Translations under genes and position numbers: made by a program
Part shown: positions 34,196 through 42,384 of the stretch, piece after piece
How positions within the stretch are numbered: the stretch's first letter is position 1
Layout of the letters: every line of letters starts with the position of its first letter
The notes under the pieces: model-generated
What the model was told of the DNA's origin: nothing
Databases searched by the model: none
What the model saw: the letters and a program-made list of their open reading frames with translations, nothing else
Assembly (NCBI GenBank): GCA_938092015.1
Contig: CALKOT010000056.1
Location: 35,176 to 99,175, forward strand
From: an uncultured Paracoccaceae bacterium
Lineage (GTDB): Bacteria; Pseudomonadota; Alphaproteobacteria; Rhodobacterales; Rhodobacteraceae
Length of the DNA: 64,000 nucleotides
Direction: 5' to 3'

Positions 34196-35251
34196 TCAGT
34201 GCAACAGCGACTTCGCTTCAAAATTTTTCAAGCTGGGTCTGACCAGTACGATTGCTTCGGGGTTGTCACGAAGTTCAGGGAAGATCGACAGAAGTTCTTC
34301 CTTCAGTCTCACATCCATTGACTGCATGTTCCGGCGGCCAGGCCGAAAGCTTTCTGTTGGCGCACCTTCGGCAAAGACTATTTGGTGGCTGTCAAAGAAG
34401 AAATGAACGTAGCAGACCTGGTCGAACTCAGCTTGGTAAACGTCATCAAGGATGGTCAAGTCGATCGCTTTTACCAAAACCTGTGCTTCACCGAACATAA
34501 GTTCGGCTTTTGCAGCTGAAATCAGCATCCGATGCTGTGGCGACACACAGAGATCACGGTCATTATCAAGCACGCCTGCCTTAATGATCACAGGATTGCT
34601 GGCCTTCGAAGGCGTGATCGTACGTGAACTGATCCAGCGTATTGCTTTGGCGCCGCCATCCGTCGTTGTCACAAGGTCATCAACCTCCAGGTTTTCTACC
34701 GGGCATGGACCAGTGGGGGTCAAGATCAGCGTCCCAACGGCGAAGCATGGAATTTCTGTAAAATTGGTGCCGATCAGAAGAGCGTAGGAATAGTTCGCCT
34801 GTGAACCCGGGTTCGACAGGTTCTGCTCGTTTGGAACAGGATTATTTATAGGGTCAGAGCCGTTCGAGAAATATGCGAAAGAAAGTCCCCCGGTTTAGTT
34901 GCCAATAGGGGCGCTTAATTCAATTCGACCGACGACAAAGTTATTTACGTCTTCAAATTCGTTATAGCCATCAAAGTCAATGATTGTAATCGGATCGCCA
35001 TTCACATCCAGAACTGGGTCGCCATTGGCATCCAGAACAGTAAGGCCAATATCTTCGCCATTCAGAAAATCGTCTCCGGCTCCTGTGTTGATCGAGTATG
35101 GAAGCGGATTGGCTACGGCATCTGTCGATACGATGCCGTCCTCCGATGGCGGTAGATCAGCGTTATCCGAGCTTCCCTCACGATCCACAAAGAACAAAGT
35201 TATAAGGGCGATGAGGTGTTCTCCTGCGCATGGGCTAGATAATGTATGCAA
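34196..35251 (-). pseudogene. Hint-domain (Hedgehog/intein-type) protein interrupted by in-frame TAA
   Basis: The upstream ORF ends VGRIELSAPIGN then TAA at 34895-34897. The same frame continues TGGLSFAYFSNG and ANYSYALLIGTNFTEIP, then a Hint_2-type domain: the N-terminal cysteine in CFAVGTLILTPTG, PVENLEVDDLVTTTDGG, IRWISSRTI, LCVSPQHRMLI (the block-B-like histidine) and VYVHFFFDSHQIVFAEGAPTESF. The N-terminal part is acidic and Gly/Asp rich with NTGAGDDFLNGED, as in calcium-binding secreted proteins. Hint domains of this type are common in large secreted proteins of Rhodobacterales. The start is uncertain; 35251 is a TTG. Unless the stop is read through, the Hint part is not made. Confidence 0.7.
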
Positions 35252-35668
35252 ATATTAATATATCTAAATGTGATGTGCAACTTTAAGTTACGGATCCCAT
35301 TGCGCCTTGACCGCTCGGCCTCAGGTTTAAGCATGGTTGCGCGCCACCCTTTCCAGACCCTCGCAATCAGGGACGCTAGAATTGAATGACAAGGCGAACT
35401 CATGGGCGGTTTTGCCGCCTGCGTTGATTTGGCTGTTTCCTACAGTCTGACTGTCTTTTAGCGAGGAGAGTGTCGCCGAAGTGTTCGTCCTTAACTGCAC
35501 ACCTCACAATAACGCCTATGCTCTCAAAATATTTGGCACATGTATGCGTGGTCTGTGAGGTGTTTACAAAAAGTTTTTACTAAGAACGGCAGCTAAATAT
35601 TCTACGATGTAGAATATTTATTGGAAGAATTTCCCCTCTACATCGTAGAATTTTTCAATCGTAATGGG
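35252..35668. other. Intergenic region with two matching palindromes, no gene
   Basis: About 420 bp, AT-rich at 35580-35660. No convincing coding frame. Two copies of a CTACGATGTAG/CTACATCGTAG palindrome lie at 35595-35619 and 35638-35651. A GGCGG-TTTTG-CCGCC hairpin lies near 35406-35420. Confidence 0.55.
35595..35651. promoter_or_regulatory. Twin palindromes with CTAC-N3-GTAG core
   Basis: Site A is a perfect inverted repeat: AAATATTCTAC, GAT, GTAGAATATTT (35595-35619). Site B is CTACATCGTAGAAT (35638-35651), the reverse complement of ATTCTACGATGTAG in site A, followed by TTTT. They can act as two operators (BlaI/CopY-like operators have a TAC-GTA type core) or pair with each other as a 14-bp-stem terminator. 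Confidence 0.5.
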
Positions 35669-36670
35669 CTATACTACCACTATCAGCTTCCCGCGATTGC
35701 CCCCGCGATACAACAAATCAATCGCCCCAGGCGCCGCCTCAGCCCCATCAAGAACATGTTCTTGATAGGTCAGCCGCCCGTCGCGTATCCAGTTCGCCAG
35801 CGCCGCAATCGCCGGGCCATAGCGGTCCCGATAGTCCAGCACCAGAAACCCCTGCAGCCGCGCTCGCGCAACCAGTAGTTGGCGATGAACACGAGGCCCC
35901 ACCGGGATCGGGTCCCAGTCGGTCAGCGAGGCTGTGCCGCAGATGCAGATCCGTGCGCCGAGGGCGAGGTTGGTGAAAACGGCATCTGAAATCTCGCCGC
36001 ACGTATTGTCGAAATAGCAGTCGAACCCGTCCGGCGCCGCCGCTTTCAGCGCGCCCGCCAGATCGTCCTGGCGGTAGCTGATCACCTCGTCATAGCCAAA
36101 CTCATCACGGCAGAGGGCCATTTTCTCTTCGCTCGACGTGATGCCGACCGTCCTTGCGCCCTTGATCTTCGCGATCTGACCGACGGCAGACCCAACCGAA
36201 CCGGCGGCAGTCGATACCACGACCGTTTCACCCGGTTTCGGGTCGCACACGTCCAGCAGCCCGTAATACGCCGTCACCCCGTTCAGGCCGAGCACGCCAA
36301 GCGCGAGGGAGGGGGAAAGGTCCGTCTCCGCCACCTTCCTGTCCACGTTTGACCCGTCGCTGACAGCGTAGGAATTCCAGCCGAACATTCCGGTGACGAC
36401 CTCGCCGACAGCGTAGTCTGGGTGCTTGCTGTCAACCACCTCGCCCACAGCAAAGCTTCGCATCGCGGCGCCGATCTCGACAGGGGGCAGGTAATTTGGC
36501 GCGTCATTCGCCCAGCCGCGCATCGCAGGATCGATGGACCAGTAGGACATTTTTATCAGGAACTGACCGGTGGAAAGGGTAGGGATCGCCGCATCCTCAA
36601 CCGTGAAATGATCGGCCTGAGGCACGCCCTTGGAGCGGGAAGAAAGGATGACGCGGCGATTGGTTGTCAT
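35669..36670 (-). CDS. NADPH-dependent reductase of the CurA/MDR family
   Basis: 333 residues, zinc-free medium-chain dehydrogenase. SYWSIDPAMRGWANDAPNYLPPVEIGAAMRS is the CurA/leukotriene B4 12-hydroxydehydrogenase pattern, followed by VLGLNGVTAYYGLLDVCDPKPGETVVVSTAAGSVGSAVGQIAKIKG for NADPH binding. These enzymes reduce alpha,beta-unsaturated ketones and aldehydes. It lies downstream of the SDR/thiolase group on the same strand, but 124 bp away with a TTTCACATGTGAAA palindrome in between. Confidence 0.93.
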   Translation of the reverse strand: MTTNRRVILSSRSKGVPQADHFTVEDAAIPTLSTGQFLIKMSYWSIDPAMRGWANDAPNYLPPVEIGAAMRSFAVGEVVDSKHPDYAVGEVVTGMFGWNSYAVSDGSNVDRKVAETDLSPSLALGVLGLNGVTAYYGLLDVCDPKPGETVVVSTAAGSVGSAVGQIAKIKGARTVGITSSEEKMALCRDEFGYDEVISYRQDDLAGALKAAAPDGFDCYFDNTCGEISDAVFTNLALGARICICGTASLTDWDPIPVGPRVHRQLLVARARLQGFLVLDYRDRYGPAIAALANWIRDGRLTYQEHVLDGAEAAPGAIDLLYRGGNRGKLIVVV

Positions 36671-36771
36671 GGGGGCGGTCCTTTAGTTTTGGTGGTTGGG
36701 TATGGGGTAAACCATGAATAAAATGTGGCTTTCACAGAGGCAGCTCATATAAAACAATGCCTTAAGCCTGC

Positions 36772-36785
36772 TTTCACATGTGAAA
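36772..36785. repeat. Palindrome TTTCACATGTGAAA (site 3 of 4)
   Basis: Perfect 14-bp palindrome, 102 bp before the CurA-like gene start and 10 bp after the SDR gene's stop. Identical to the site at 12330-12343. Confidence 0.6.
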
Positions 36786-36794
36786 GAAACCCGA

Positions 36795-37499
36795 TCACAG
36801 CATATGCTCAAACCGGCTGTTCACCCCAATTTCAGCAACCGAAGCGCTGTTGGACAGGCTCAGCGCATAAGCGACGGTCTGGGCGATGTCGTCGGGGTCG
36901 ATCTTGAACGCGCCTTCGGCTGGCGTGACGTCTTCGACCATGCGGGTGTCGACCAGACCGGGGCAGATCGATGTGGCGCGCACGCCATCTTTCCACCCAT
37001 CCTCGCGGATCGCATGGGTCAGGGCATTGGCGGCGAATTTTGAGGCCGAATAGCCGAGGATTTTGGCCCGCATCACGCGCTTGCCCGCCAGTGAGACCAG
37101 GTTGATGACCCGGCCATGGCCCGATGCTTTCAGATGGGGCAGGGCGGCGCGGGCCAGCCACAGCGGGCCTTTGAAGTTGACCGCGAACATCAAGTCGAAC
37201 TCATCTTCGGTGCCGGTTAGCAGCGATCCGCCAACCTCGACGCCCGCATTCAGGAAGACGGCGTCAATTCTGCCATATCTCTCCATCGTTGTATCGACCC
37301 AGTCGGTTGAGGTTTCCGTCTCTGTCGCCTCCCACCGATGGGTGAGGGCGTCGCCCAGCCCGTCCATCGGGATAGAGGCGGGATCTCGGGCGCCGAGGCT
37401 GAGGGTGTAGCCAAGGCTGGCTAGGTGCTTGGCTGCGGCGAGGCCAATACCCCGGTTGGCGCCTGAGATCATGACGACGCGGTCGGTTGGGGGGATCAT
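36795..37499 (-). CDS. Short-chain dehydrogenase/reductase
   Basis: 234 residues from ATG 37499, which has GGAGG upstream inside the end of the thiolase gene. The Rossmann motif is VVMISGANRGIGLAAAKHL; the NAG segment is FLNAGVEVGG; the catalytic triad is serine in INLVSLAGKR and YxxxK in LGYSASKFAANAL. ICPGLVDTRMVEDV follows. It is a classical SDR, likely NADP(H)-dependent. The coupling with an SCP-x type thiolase (gap of 1 bp) suggests a hydroxyacyl-CoA or alcohol substrate in a beta-oxidation-like pathway. Confidence 0.93.
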   Translation of the reverse strand: MIPPTDRVVMISGANRGIGLAAAKHLASLGYTLSLGARDPASIPMDGLGDALTHRWEATETETSTDWVDTTMERYGRIDAVFLNAGVEVGGSLLTGTEDEFDLMFAVNFKGPLWLARAALPHLKASGHGRVINLVSLAGKRVMRAKILGYSASKFAANALTHAIREDGWKDGVRATSICPGLVDTRMVEDVTPAEGAFKIDPDDIAQTVAYALSLSNSASVAEIGVNSRFEHML

Positions 37500-37500
37500 A

Positions 37501-38760
37501 TCAAGCCTCCGGCGCTGAAAGGATCGTGACGGCGCAGGCCGCTTCGTCAAAGCCCATCACCCCGCCGCCGTTTTCGGCCAGCGCATAGCGGGGTGCCGGG
37601 GCCTGTCGGTCGCCCGCTTCACCGCGCAATTGCAGGGTCAACTCGTGGATCATTGAAAGACCAGTTGCGCCGACAGGATGGCCCTTTGAGACCAGTCCGC
37701 CCGACAGGTTGATCGGTTTCTTGCCGCCCAGCGTGGTTGCACCGCTTTCGACGTATTTGCCGCCCTCGCCGATCTCGCAGAACCCCATCATTTCGGCCTG
37801 ATAGATCTCACAGAACGATGTCGCGTCGTGAACCTCTGCAATGTCGATGTCGGCGGGTTTAACGCCTGCCTGTTTGTAGGCTTTTTGTGCGGCTTTCATG
37901 GAAAGGCCCGGTTCTTCAAAGCTGCGATACTTGCCACCGGTCATCTGGCACGCCTCAACTTTCACGGCGCGTTTCTGCAAATCGGCGGGTTGAGCCGCGA
38001 GATAGTCGGCGGAACAGACAATGGCGCTGGCTGCCCCATCGCCGATGGGCGCGCACATTGATCGGGTAAGGGGGAAGGAAATCTCGCGGTCCGCCAGCGC
38101 GTCTTCAACCGACACCTCGAACCGGTACTGCGCATTCGGGTTCATCGATCCGTGCCAGTGGTTCTTGGACGCCCCAGCCGCGATCTGCGCCTGTGTCGTG
38201 CCGAATTTCTGCATGTGCCAGGCGGCCTGCATGGCGTAGGTGTCCATGAACACGGTGCCGCCGCCTGTCTGCGGGTCGAAATGCTTGCCTGTCTCTTTGG
38301 CCGCGCGGCCATAGTATTCGTGCCATTCTTCAGGGTCGAGCTGGTCGATCCCGGCGCTGAAAATCTCCTGCGTTTTGTCGGCGTCACCCTTGAAGAAGGT
38401 CTTCTCAACCCCGATGGCGAGGGAAACTTTGGTTGCGCCAGAGGCAACGTCCTTGACTGCGCCATTCAGCGCCATCGACGCAGTCGCGCAGCCACCTTCG
38501 ACGTTGATCATGGGCACGCGTTCGGGGAACAGGCCCTCGTTCACCAACGGTGTGAAACAGGTTTGGCCGCGAATGCAGGCCTGCCCGAAAGTGCCCATAC
38601 CGCAGTTGCCGAACCAGGCGAATTCTATGTCGTCGCCGGTTTCCAACCCTGCGTCCGCGAGTGCCCCCAGATACGTCTCGCGCGTCAGGTTGCGGAACGT
38701 GTCGGCAGGGCGCTTGCCGAAGGGTGTTGAGTGGGCACCGATGATGTAGACGTCTGGCAT
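37501..38760 (-). CDS. SCP-x type thiolase (acetyl-CoA acetyltransferase family)
   Basis: 419 residues. It belongs to the SCP2/SCP-x-like thiolase group (IIGAHSTPFGKRPADT start). The nucleophilic cysteine is in NVEGGCATASMALN and the active-site histidine in LVSKGHPVGATGLSMIHEL; EVHDATSFCEI is the segment usual for SCP-x thiolases. A classic C-terminal C-x-G motif is replaced by ENGGGVMGFDEAACAV. Such enzymes act on branched or sterol side-chain 3-ketoacyl-CoAs. A stand-alone SCP2 domain gene lies at 41501, which strengthens the sterol/branched-chain idea. It forms an operon with the SDR. Confidence 0.9.
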   Translation of the reverse strand: MPDVYIIGAHSTPFGKRPADTFRNLTRETYLGALADAGLETGDDIEFAWFGNCGMGTFGQACIRGQTCFTPLVNEGLFPERVPMINVEGGCATASMALNGAVKDVASGATKVSLAIGVEKTFFKGDADKTQEIFSAGIDQLDPEEWHEYYGRAAKETGKHFDPQTGGGTVFMDTYAMQAAWHMQKFGTTQAQIAAGASKNHWHGSMNPNAQYRFEVSVEDALADREISFPLTRSMCAPIGDGAASAIVCSADYLAAQPADLQKRAVKVEACQMTGGKYRSFEEPGLSMKAAQKAYKQAGVKPADIDIAEVHDATSFCEIYQAEMMGFCEIGEGGKYVESGATTLGGKKPINLSGGLVSKGHPVGATGLSMIHELTLQLRGEAGDRQAPAPRYALAENGGGVMGFDEAACAVTILSAPEA

Positions 38761-38953
38761 GATGAACCTCCCTGTTTGATAGGGAGTTTAGCGTTGTTTG
38801 TCGTGTTCGCCAGATATTGCGCGGGGGCAGTTGTTTTGTGCCGCCATCACAAGGGCGATGGGGTTCAGGGGCCTCTTAACCTCACACGACAGATGGCGGG
38901 CGGGTCGAAATAGTTAAAGGAAAATTATTTTGTTTATTTATCAATGGGATAGA

Positions 38954-38977
38954 CATGGTTTCACGCGTGAAACCATG
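38954..38977. repeat. 24-bp palindrome with core TTTCACGCGTGAAA (site 4 of 4)
   Basis: Perfect palindrome: the core is flanked by CATGG and CCATG. It lies about 195 bp upstream of the thiolase gene and 14 bp after the HIT gene stop. The core is identical to site 1 at 4290-4303. Confidence 0.65.
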
Positions 38978-38990
38978 GCCGTTTCACACC

Positions 38991-39404
38991 CTACAGCGCG
39001 GCTGAGATCGCCTCTGCCGTCGCTTTGATTTCTTCCATATCGCCCATCTTGCCGGGTGGGGTTGTCTTTATCCCGGGCCAGCGCGGCAGGATGTGGTAGT
39101 GGAGGTGGTAAACCTCCTGCCCGCCGGCATCTTCGTTAAATTGCTGGATGGTGACGCCTTCGGCCCCAAGCGCCTTCATCGCCGCATGGCTGACCTTCTG
39201 AACAGTTTGCAGACAGGTTGAAAGCTGGTCGGGCGAAGCGTCCAGCATGTTCCGGCAGGGCGTTTTCGGGATGACCAGACAATGCCCTTTGGACCGGGGC
39301 ATGATGTCCATAAAGCAGTAGGTATCGTCATCCTTATAGACCTTGAAGGATGGGATTTCGCCGCGCAGGATTTTGGCGAAAATATTCTGATCGTCATAGG
39401 CCAT
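38991..39404 (-). CDS. HIT-family nucleotide hydrolase
   Basis: 137 residues. The histidine triad motif is in VYHLHYHILPRW (H-x-H-x-H). The usual N-terminal NIFAKILRGEIPSFKVYKDD and HCLVIPKTPCRN are present. HIT proteins hydrolyse AMP-linked substrates such as ADP-ribose amides, dinucleoside polyphosphates or acyl-AMP. Its ATG overlaps the TGA of the enoyl-CoA hydratase gene (TGATG), so it is co-transcribed with acyl-CoA genes and may remove stray acyl-adenylates. Confidence 0.95.
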   Translation of the reverse strand: MAYDDQNIFAKILRGEIPSFKVYKDDDTYCFMDIMPRSKGHCLVIPKTPCRNMLDASPDQLSTCLQTVQKVSHAAMKALGAEGVTIQQFNEDAGGQEVYHLHYHILPRWPGIKTTPPGKMGDMEEIKATAEAISAAL

Positions 39405-40162
39405 CAGCCGGCCTTTCTGTTCATGAAGGCCATGAAAGCGTTACGCGCTTCGTCCGATTTCAGCTGGGCGGCGAAGTGTTCGCTTTCTTCCAGCATCCGC
39501 GCCAGACGCGTTTCAGGATCGGATCTCAGCAACCCGCGCGTAATCTCCATCGCCCGGGGCGGTTTCGCGGCAAGGCGGCGGGCGGCGTCGCGGGCGACCG
39601 TTTCAACCTCATCGACGCTGCAGACCCTGTTCACAAAGCCAGCATGATAGGCCTGTTCCGCTGTGAAACCTTCGCCGAGGCACAACATCTCAAACGCCTT
39701 CTGGTGACCCATGATGAGTGGGGCGAGATAGGATGAGGCGTTTTCCGCCACCACGCCAAGGTCCAGGAACGGCGTTTTGATCATCGCGTTGTCAGCGACA
39801 TAGACGAGGTCACACTGAAACAGCATCGTCGCACCGACCCCGATGGCCAGCCCCTCAACCCCGGCGATCAGTGGCGTCTTGCCTTCGACCTGCTGGCGAA
39901 GGAAGCGCGCGACGCCGCGTTCACCTTCTTCAACCGGCGCCTGACTTGTCGCCTGCTTCATGAAACCCCCGACATCGTTGCCAGACGTGAACGCGCCACC
40001 TGCGCCAAGGAACAGAACGGCGCCGATGCTGTCATCGCCATCCGCAGAGATCATCTCATCGGTCAGGGTGTGATACATTTCGTTCGTCAGCGCGTTCTTC
40101 TTGTCCGGCCGGTTCATGCGGAGCGTTTTGACGCCCTCTTCAACGGTTACGTCGATGGTCAT
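39404..40162 (-). CDS. Enoyl-CoA hydratase/isomerase family protein
   Basis: 252 residues from ATG 40162 (AAGGA 8 bases upstream); upstream in-frame sequence reads into low-complexity non-coding DNA. Crotonase fold: TLRMNRPDKKNALTNEMYHTL, LFLGAGGAFTSGNDVGGFM, IAGVEGLAIGVGATMLFQCDLVYVADNAMIKTPFLDLGVVAEN. The catalytic glutamate in the second half is less obvious (LDLGVVAEN in place of PELKLG-type), so it may be an isomerase. It lies 41 bp after the acyl-CoA dehydrogenase in the same operon. Confidence 0.92.
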   Translation of the reverse strand: MTIDVTVEEGVKTLRMNRPDKKNALTNEMYHTLTDEMISADGDDSIGAVLFLGAGGAFTSGNDVGGFMKQATSQAPVEEGERGVARFLRQQVEGKTPLIAGVEGLAIGVGATMLFQCDLVYVADNAMIKTPFLDLGVVAENASSYLAPLIMGHQKAFEMLCLGEGFTAEQAYHAGFVNRVCSVDEVETVARDAARRLAAKPPRAMEITRGLLRSDPETRLARMLEESEHFAAQLKSDEARNAFMAFMNRKAG

Positions 40163-40203
40163 TGGGAAATCCTTCGTTTCACTGTGATACGCTTTGTGCC
40201 GGA

Positions 40204-41361
40204 CTACTGGGTCCGTGGCGGCAGCGTGCCTTCGTACTTGCAGATGATGCCCAGCATGATCTCGTCGGCGCCACCACCAATCGACCAAAGACGGCCATCG
40301 CGGTAGAATTGGCTGATGATGTTTTCACGCGTGTAACCCATGCCGCCCCAATACTGGAGGCAGCTGTCCGAGATTTCGCGGGAGAGGCGGCCGCCCTTCA
40401 GCTTGGCCATGGAGGCGAGCTTCACGACATCCTTGCCGTTTACGTAGTCCTCAATCGCGCGCCACGTAAGGGCGCGGAGGCATTCAACCTCGGTCCTCAG
40501 CTCAGCCAGCTTGAAGTGAATGACCTGATTTTCGATCAGTTTCTTGCCAAAAGTCTCACGCTCGCGCGTGTATTCGATCGTCGCGTCGATCATCCGATCA
40601 AGGCTGGGAAGGCCGTTGGCGGCGGCCCAAAGGCGTTCTTCCTGGAACTGCATCATCTGCATCTGAAAGCCCATGCCTTCCTGCCCAACGATGTTGCGGG
40701 CAGGGACGCAGACGTCGTCGAAGAAAAGTGTCGCCGTATCTGATGAGTTCATCCCCATCTTGTCGATCTTGTGCTTTTCGATCCCGGGCGCATCCATCGG
40801 CACCATGATCAGGGATTTGTTGGTGTGACGGCCATCAGCCTCGGACGTGTTGCACAAAAGACAACACCAGTCGGCCATCATTCCGTTGGTGATCCAGGTC
40901 TTTGACCCATTGATGACGTAGTCGTCGCCATCGCGCCGCGCCGTGGTCCTGATGTTCGCGACATCAGACCCGGCGGAAGGCTCCGAGACCCCGATACAAC
41001 CTACAGCATCGCCTGCAATGGCAGGGCGCAAAAACTCTTCCCGCAGCTCAGCTGAACCAAATCGCGCCAGCGCCGGAGTACACATATCCGTCTGTACGCC
41101 CATCGCCATCGGTACGCCGCCACAGTCGATGCGGCCAAGCTCTTCAGCGACGACCATTGCGTATGAGAAATCGAGGCCCAGGCCGCCATCTTCTTCTGGG
41201 TACTTCACACCCAACAGGCCAAGATCGCCCATTTTCTTGAACACCTGGTGGCTGGGAAACTGTTCCGCCTTTTCCCATTCCGCCACATGAGGATTGATAT
41301 CCTCATCAACAAAGCGTGCGACGGTGCGGCGAAGCTGGTCGTGTTCTGCGGTCAGTTGCAT
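40204..41361 (-). CDS. Acyl-CoA dehydrogenase
   Basis: 385 residues from ATG 41361 with GGGAG upstream. VSEPSAGSDVANIRTTA and TWITNGMMADW are FAD/substrate signatures; RETFGKKLIENQVIHFKLAELRTEVE and LQYWGGMGYTRENIISQFYRDGRLWSIGGGADEIMLGII follow. The catalytic base position (usually glutamate in the last segment) reads GGGADEIML, where related enzymes have GGTNEI or GGAxEI, so the base may instead be in a different helix as in isovaleryl-type enzymes. First gene of an operon with enoyl-CoA hydratase and HIT. It diverges from the SCP2 gene, 139 bp away. Confidence 0.93.
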   Translation of the reverse strand: MQLTAEHDQLRRTVARFVDEDINPHVAEWEKAEQFPSHQVFKKMGDLGLLGVKYPEEDGGLGLDFSYAMVVAEELGRIDCGGVPMAMGVQTDMCTPALARFGSAELREEFLRPAIAGDAVGCIGVSEPSAGSDVANIRTTARRDGDDYVINGSKTWITNGMMADWCCLLCNTSEADGRHTNKSLIMVPMDAPGIEKHKIDKMGMNSSDTATLFFDDVCVPARNIVGQEGMGFQMQMMQFQEERLWAAANGLPSLDRMIDATIEYTRERETFGKKLIENQVIHFKLAELRTEVECLRALTWRAIEDYVNGKDVVKLASMAKLKGGRLSREISDSCLQYWGGMGYTRENIISQFYRDGRLWSIGGGADEIMLGIICKYEGTLPPRTQ

Positions 41362-41500
41362 GGCGAAATCTCCCTTTCGGTGCAATATGGACGACCTGAC
41401 CAATACGTCAACGTGAATCCCTTTGCGGAAATGGCCTTGCAAGTCTGCAGAAATAACTTAACGTTAGCGTCAATCTCATTACGCCAACAGGAGACATGGA

Positions 41501-41782
41501 ATGAGCATCGCAGAACTCGCAGGAACCCTCGCCCCGAAAGTTGCTGAAGGTACATTTGACAGCACGATCAAATTTGACTGTGGCGATGGCGGCGTCTTGG
41601 TGATCGACAACCAATCTGTCAGCACCGATGACGCCGACGCCGATTGCACAGTTGGTGTTAGCCTGGAAGACCTGCAGGCCATCGTCGCTGGAGATCTCGA
41701 CCCAACGGCCGCATTCATGCAGGGCAAGCTGAAAGTGGACGGCGACATGGGCGTCGCAATGAAACTCAGCCAGATATTCTGA
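41501..41782 (+). CDS. SCP2 sterol/lipid-binding domain protein
   Basis: 93 residues, one SCP2 domain only. The hydrophobic-pocket pattern is VLVIDNQSVSTDDADADCTVGVSLEDLQAIVAGDLDPTAAFMQGKLKVDGDMGVAMKLSQIF; the end GKLKVDGDM-A-KL is highly characteristic. Stand-alone bacterial SCP2 proteins bind fatty acyl-CoA or sterol-like lipids. It has an AGGAG-type RBS and diverges from the acyl-CoA dehydrogenase operon. A MerR-type regulator gene follows after 49 bp. Confidence 0.95.
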   Translation: MSIAELAGTLAPKVAEGTFDSTIKFDCGDGGVLVIDNQSVSTDDADADCTVGVSLEDLQAIVAGDLDPTAAFMQGKLKVDGDMGVAMKLSQIF

Positions 41783-41831
41783 TCGTATTCGGCGCGCCTT
41801 TGGTCACTATGGGTGCGCGCTGGAATTTGTC

Positions 41832-42278
41832 ATGAATGATCAATCGCCAGACACCGGTGCGCGCGCCGCGCGCATCCTTGCCGAAGATGCTTCGAGTGGG
41901 AAGCAACGGCTGTTCGGGATTTCCGAACTTGCGAAGGAATTCGCAGTATCCACTCGCACGATCCGTTTCTACGAAGACAAAGGTCTGCTGACGCCTGAAA
42001 GGGTAAACAGCGCCCGCATTTTTTCTCGCCGTGACCGCGCACGTCTGGCGCTAATTCTGCGCGCCAAAGCGATCGGCGCCAGCCTTTCTGACATCAAACA
42101 TTTTCTCGATCTCTATGGTGAAGCTGGCGAAGGCCAGAGGAACCAGATGGAGTATCTGATCGGTCGGCTTGATGAAGAAATGGCTGAATTGGAGCGTAAG
42201 AAGGCTCTGATCGACGATACCCTTCGTGAGCTTGCTGCAATGAAGCGGGATGCGCAGTCGGGATTAAGCTCGCTTTAA
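41832..42278 (+). CDS. MerR-family transcriptional regulator (LiuR-like)
   Basis: 148 residues. The winged helix-turn-helix is FGISELAKEFAVSTRTIRFYEDKGLLTPER, followed by RDRARLALILRAKAIGASLSDIKHFLDLY and a C-terminal dimerisation coiled coil (MEYLIGRLDEEMAELERKKALIDDTLREL). It has no cysteine cluster for metal sensing. This MerR type is usually encoded near branched-chain amino acid or fatty acid catabolic genes. It therefore may control the acyl-CoA operon beside it. Its operator was not located. Confidence 0.93.
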   Translation: MNDQSPDTGARAARILAEDASSGKQRLFGISELAKEFAVSTRTIRFYEDKGLLTPERVNSARIFSRRDRARLALILRAKAIGASLSDIKHFLDLYGEAGEGQRNQMEYLIGRLDEEMAELERKKALIDDTLRELAAMKRDAQSGLSSL

Positions 42279-42384
42279 GCTGACTGCCCCTGTTTCCGCC
42301 GCGCTAAGTGCCAATTGCCCTTGCCGCTAGGTCGTATGTGCCTGTGGATTGACAGCAGGCCGCGCTGAACGGACCTTCACCTGC

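Noticed and set aside
3869..34897. Reassigned stop codons (alternative genetic code)
   Set aside because: TAA, TAG and TGA all end many intact genes here, so the four internal stops are best explained as mutations or errors.
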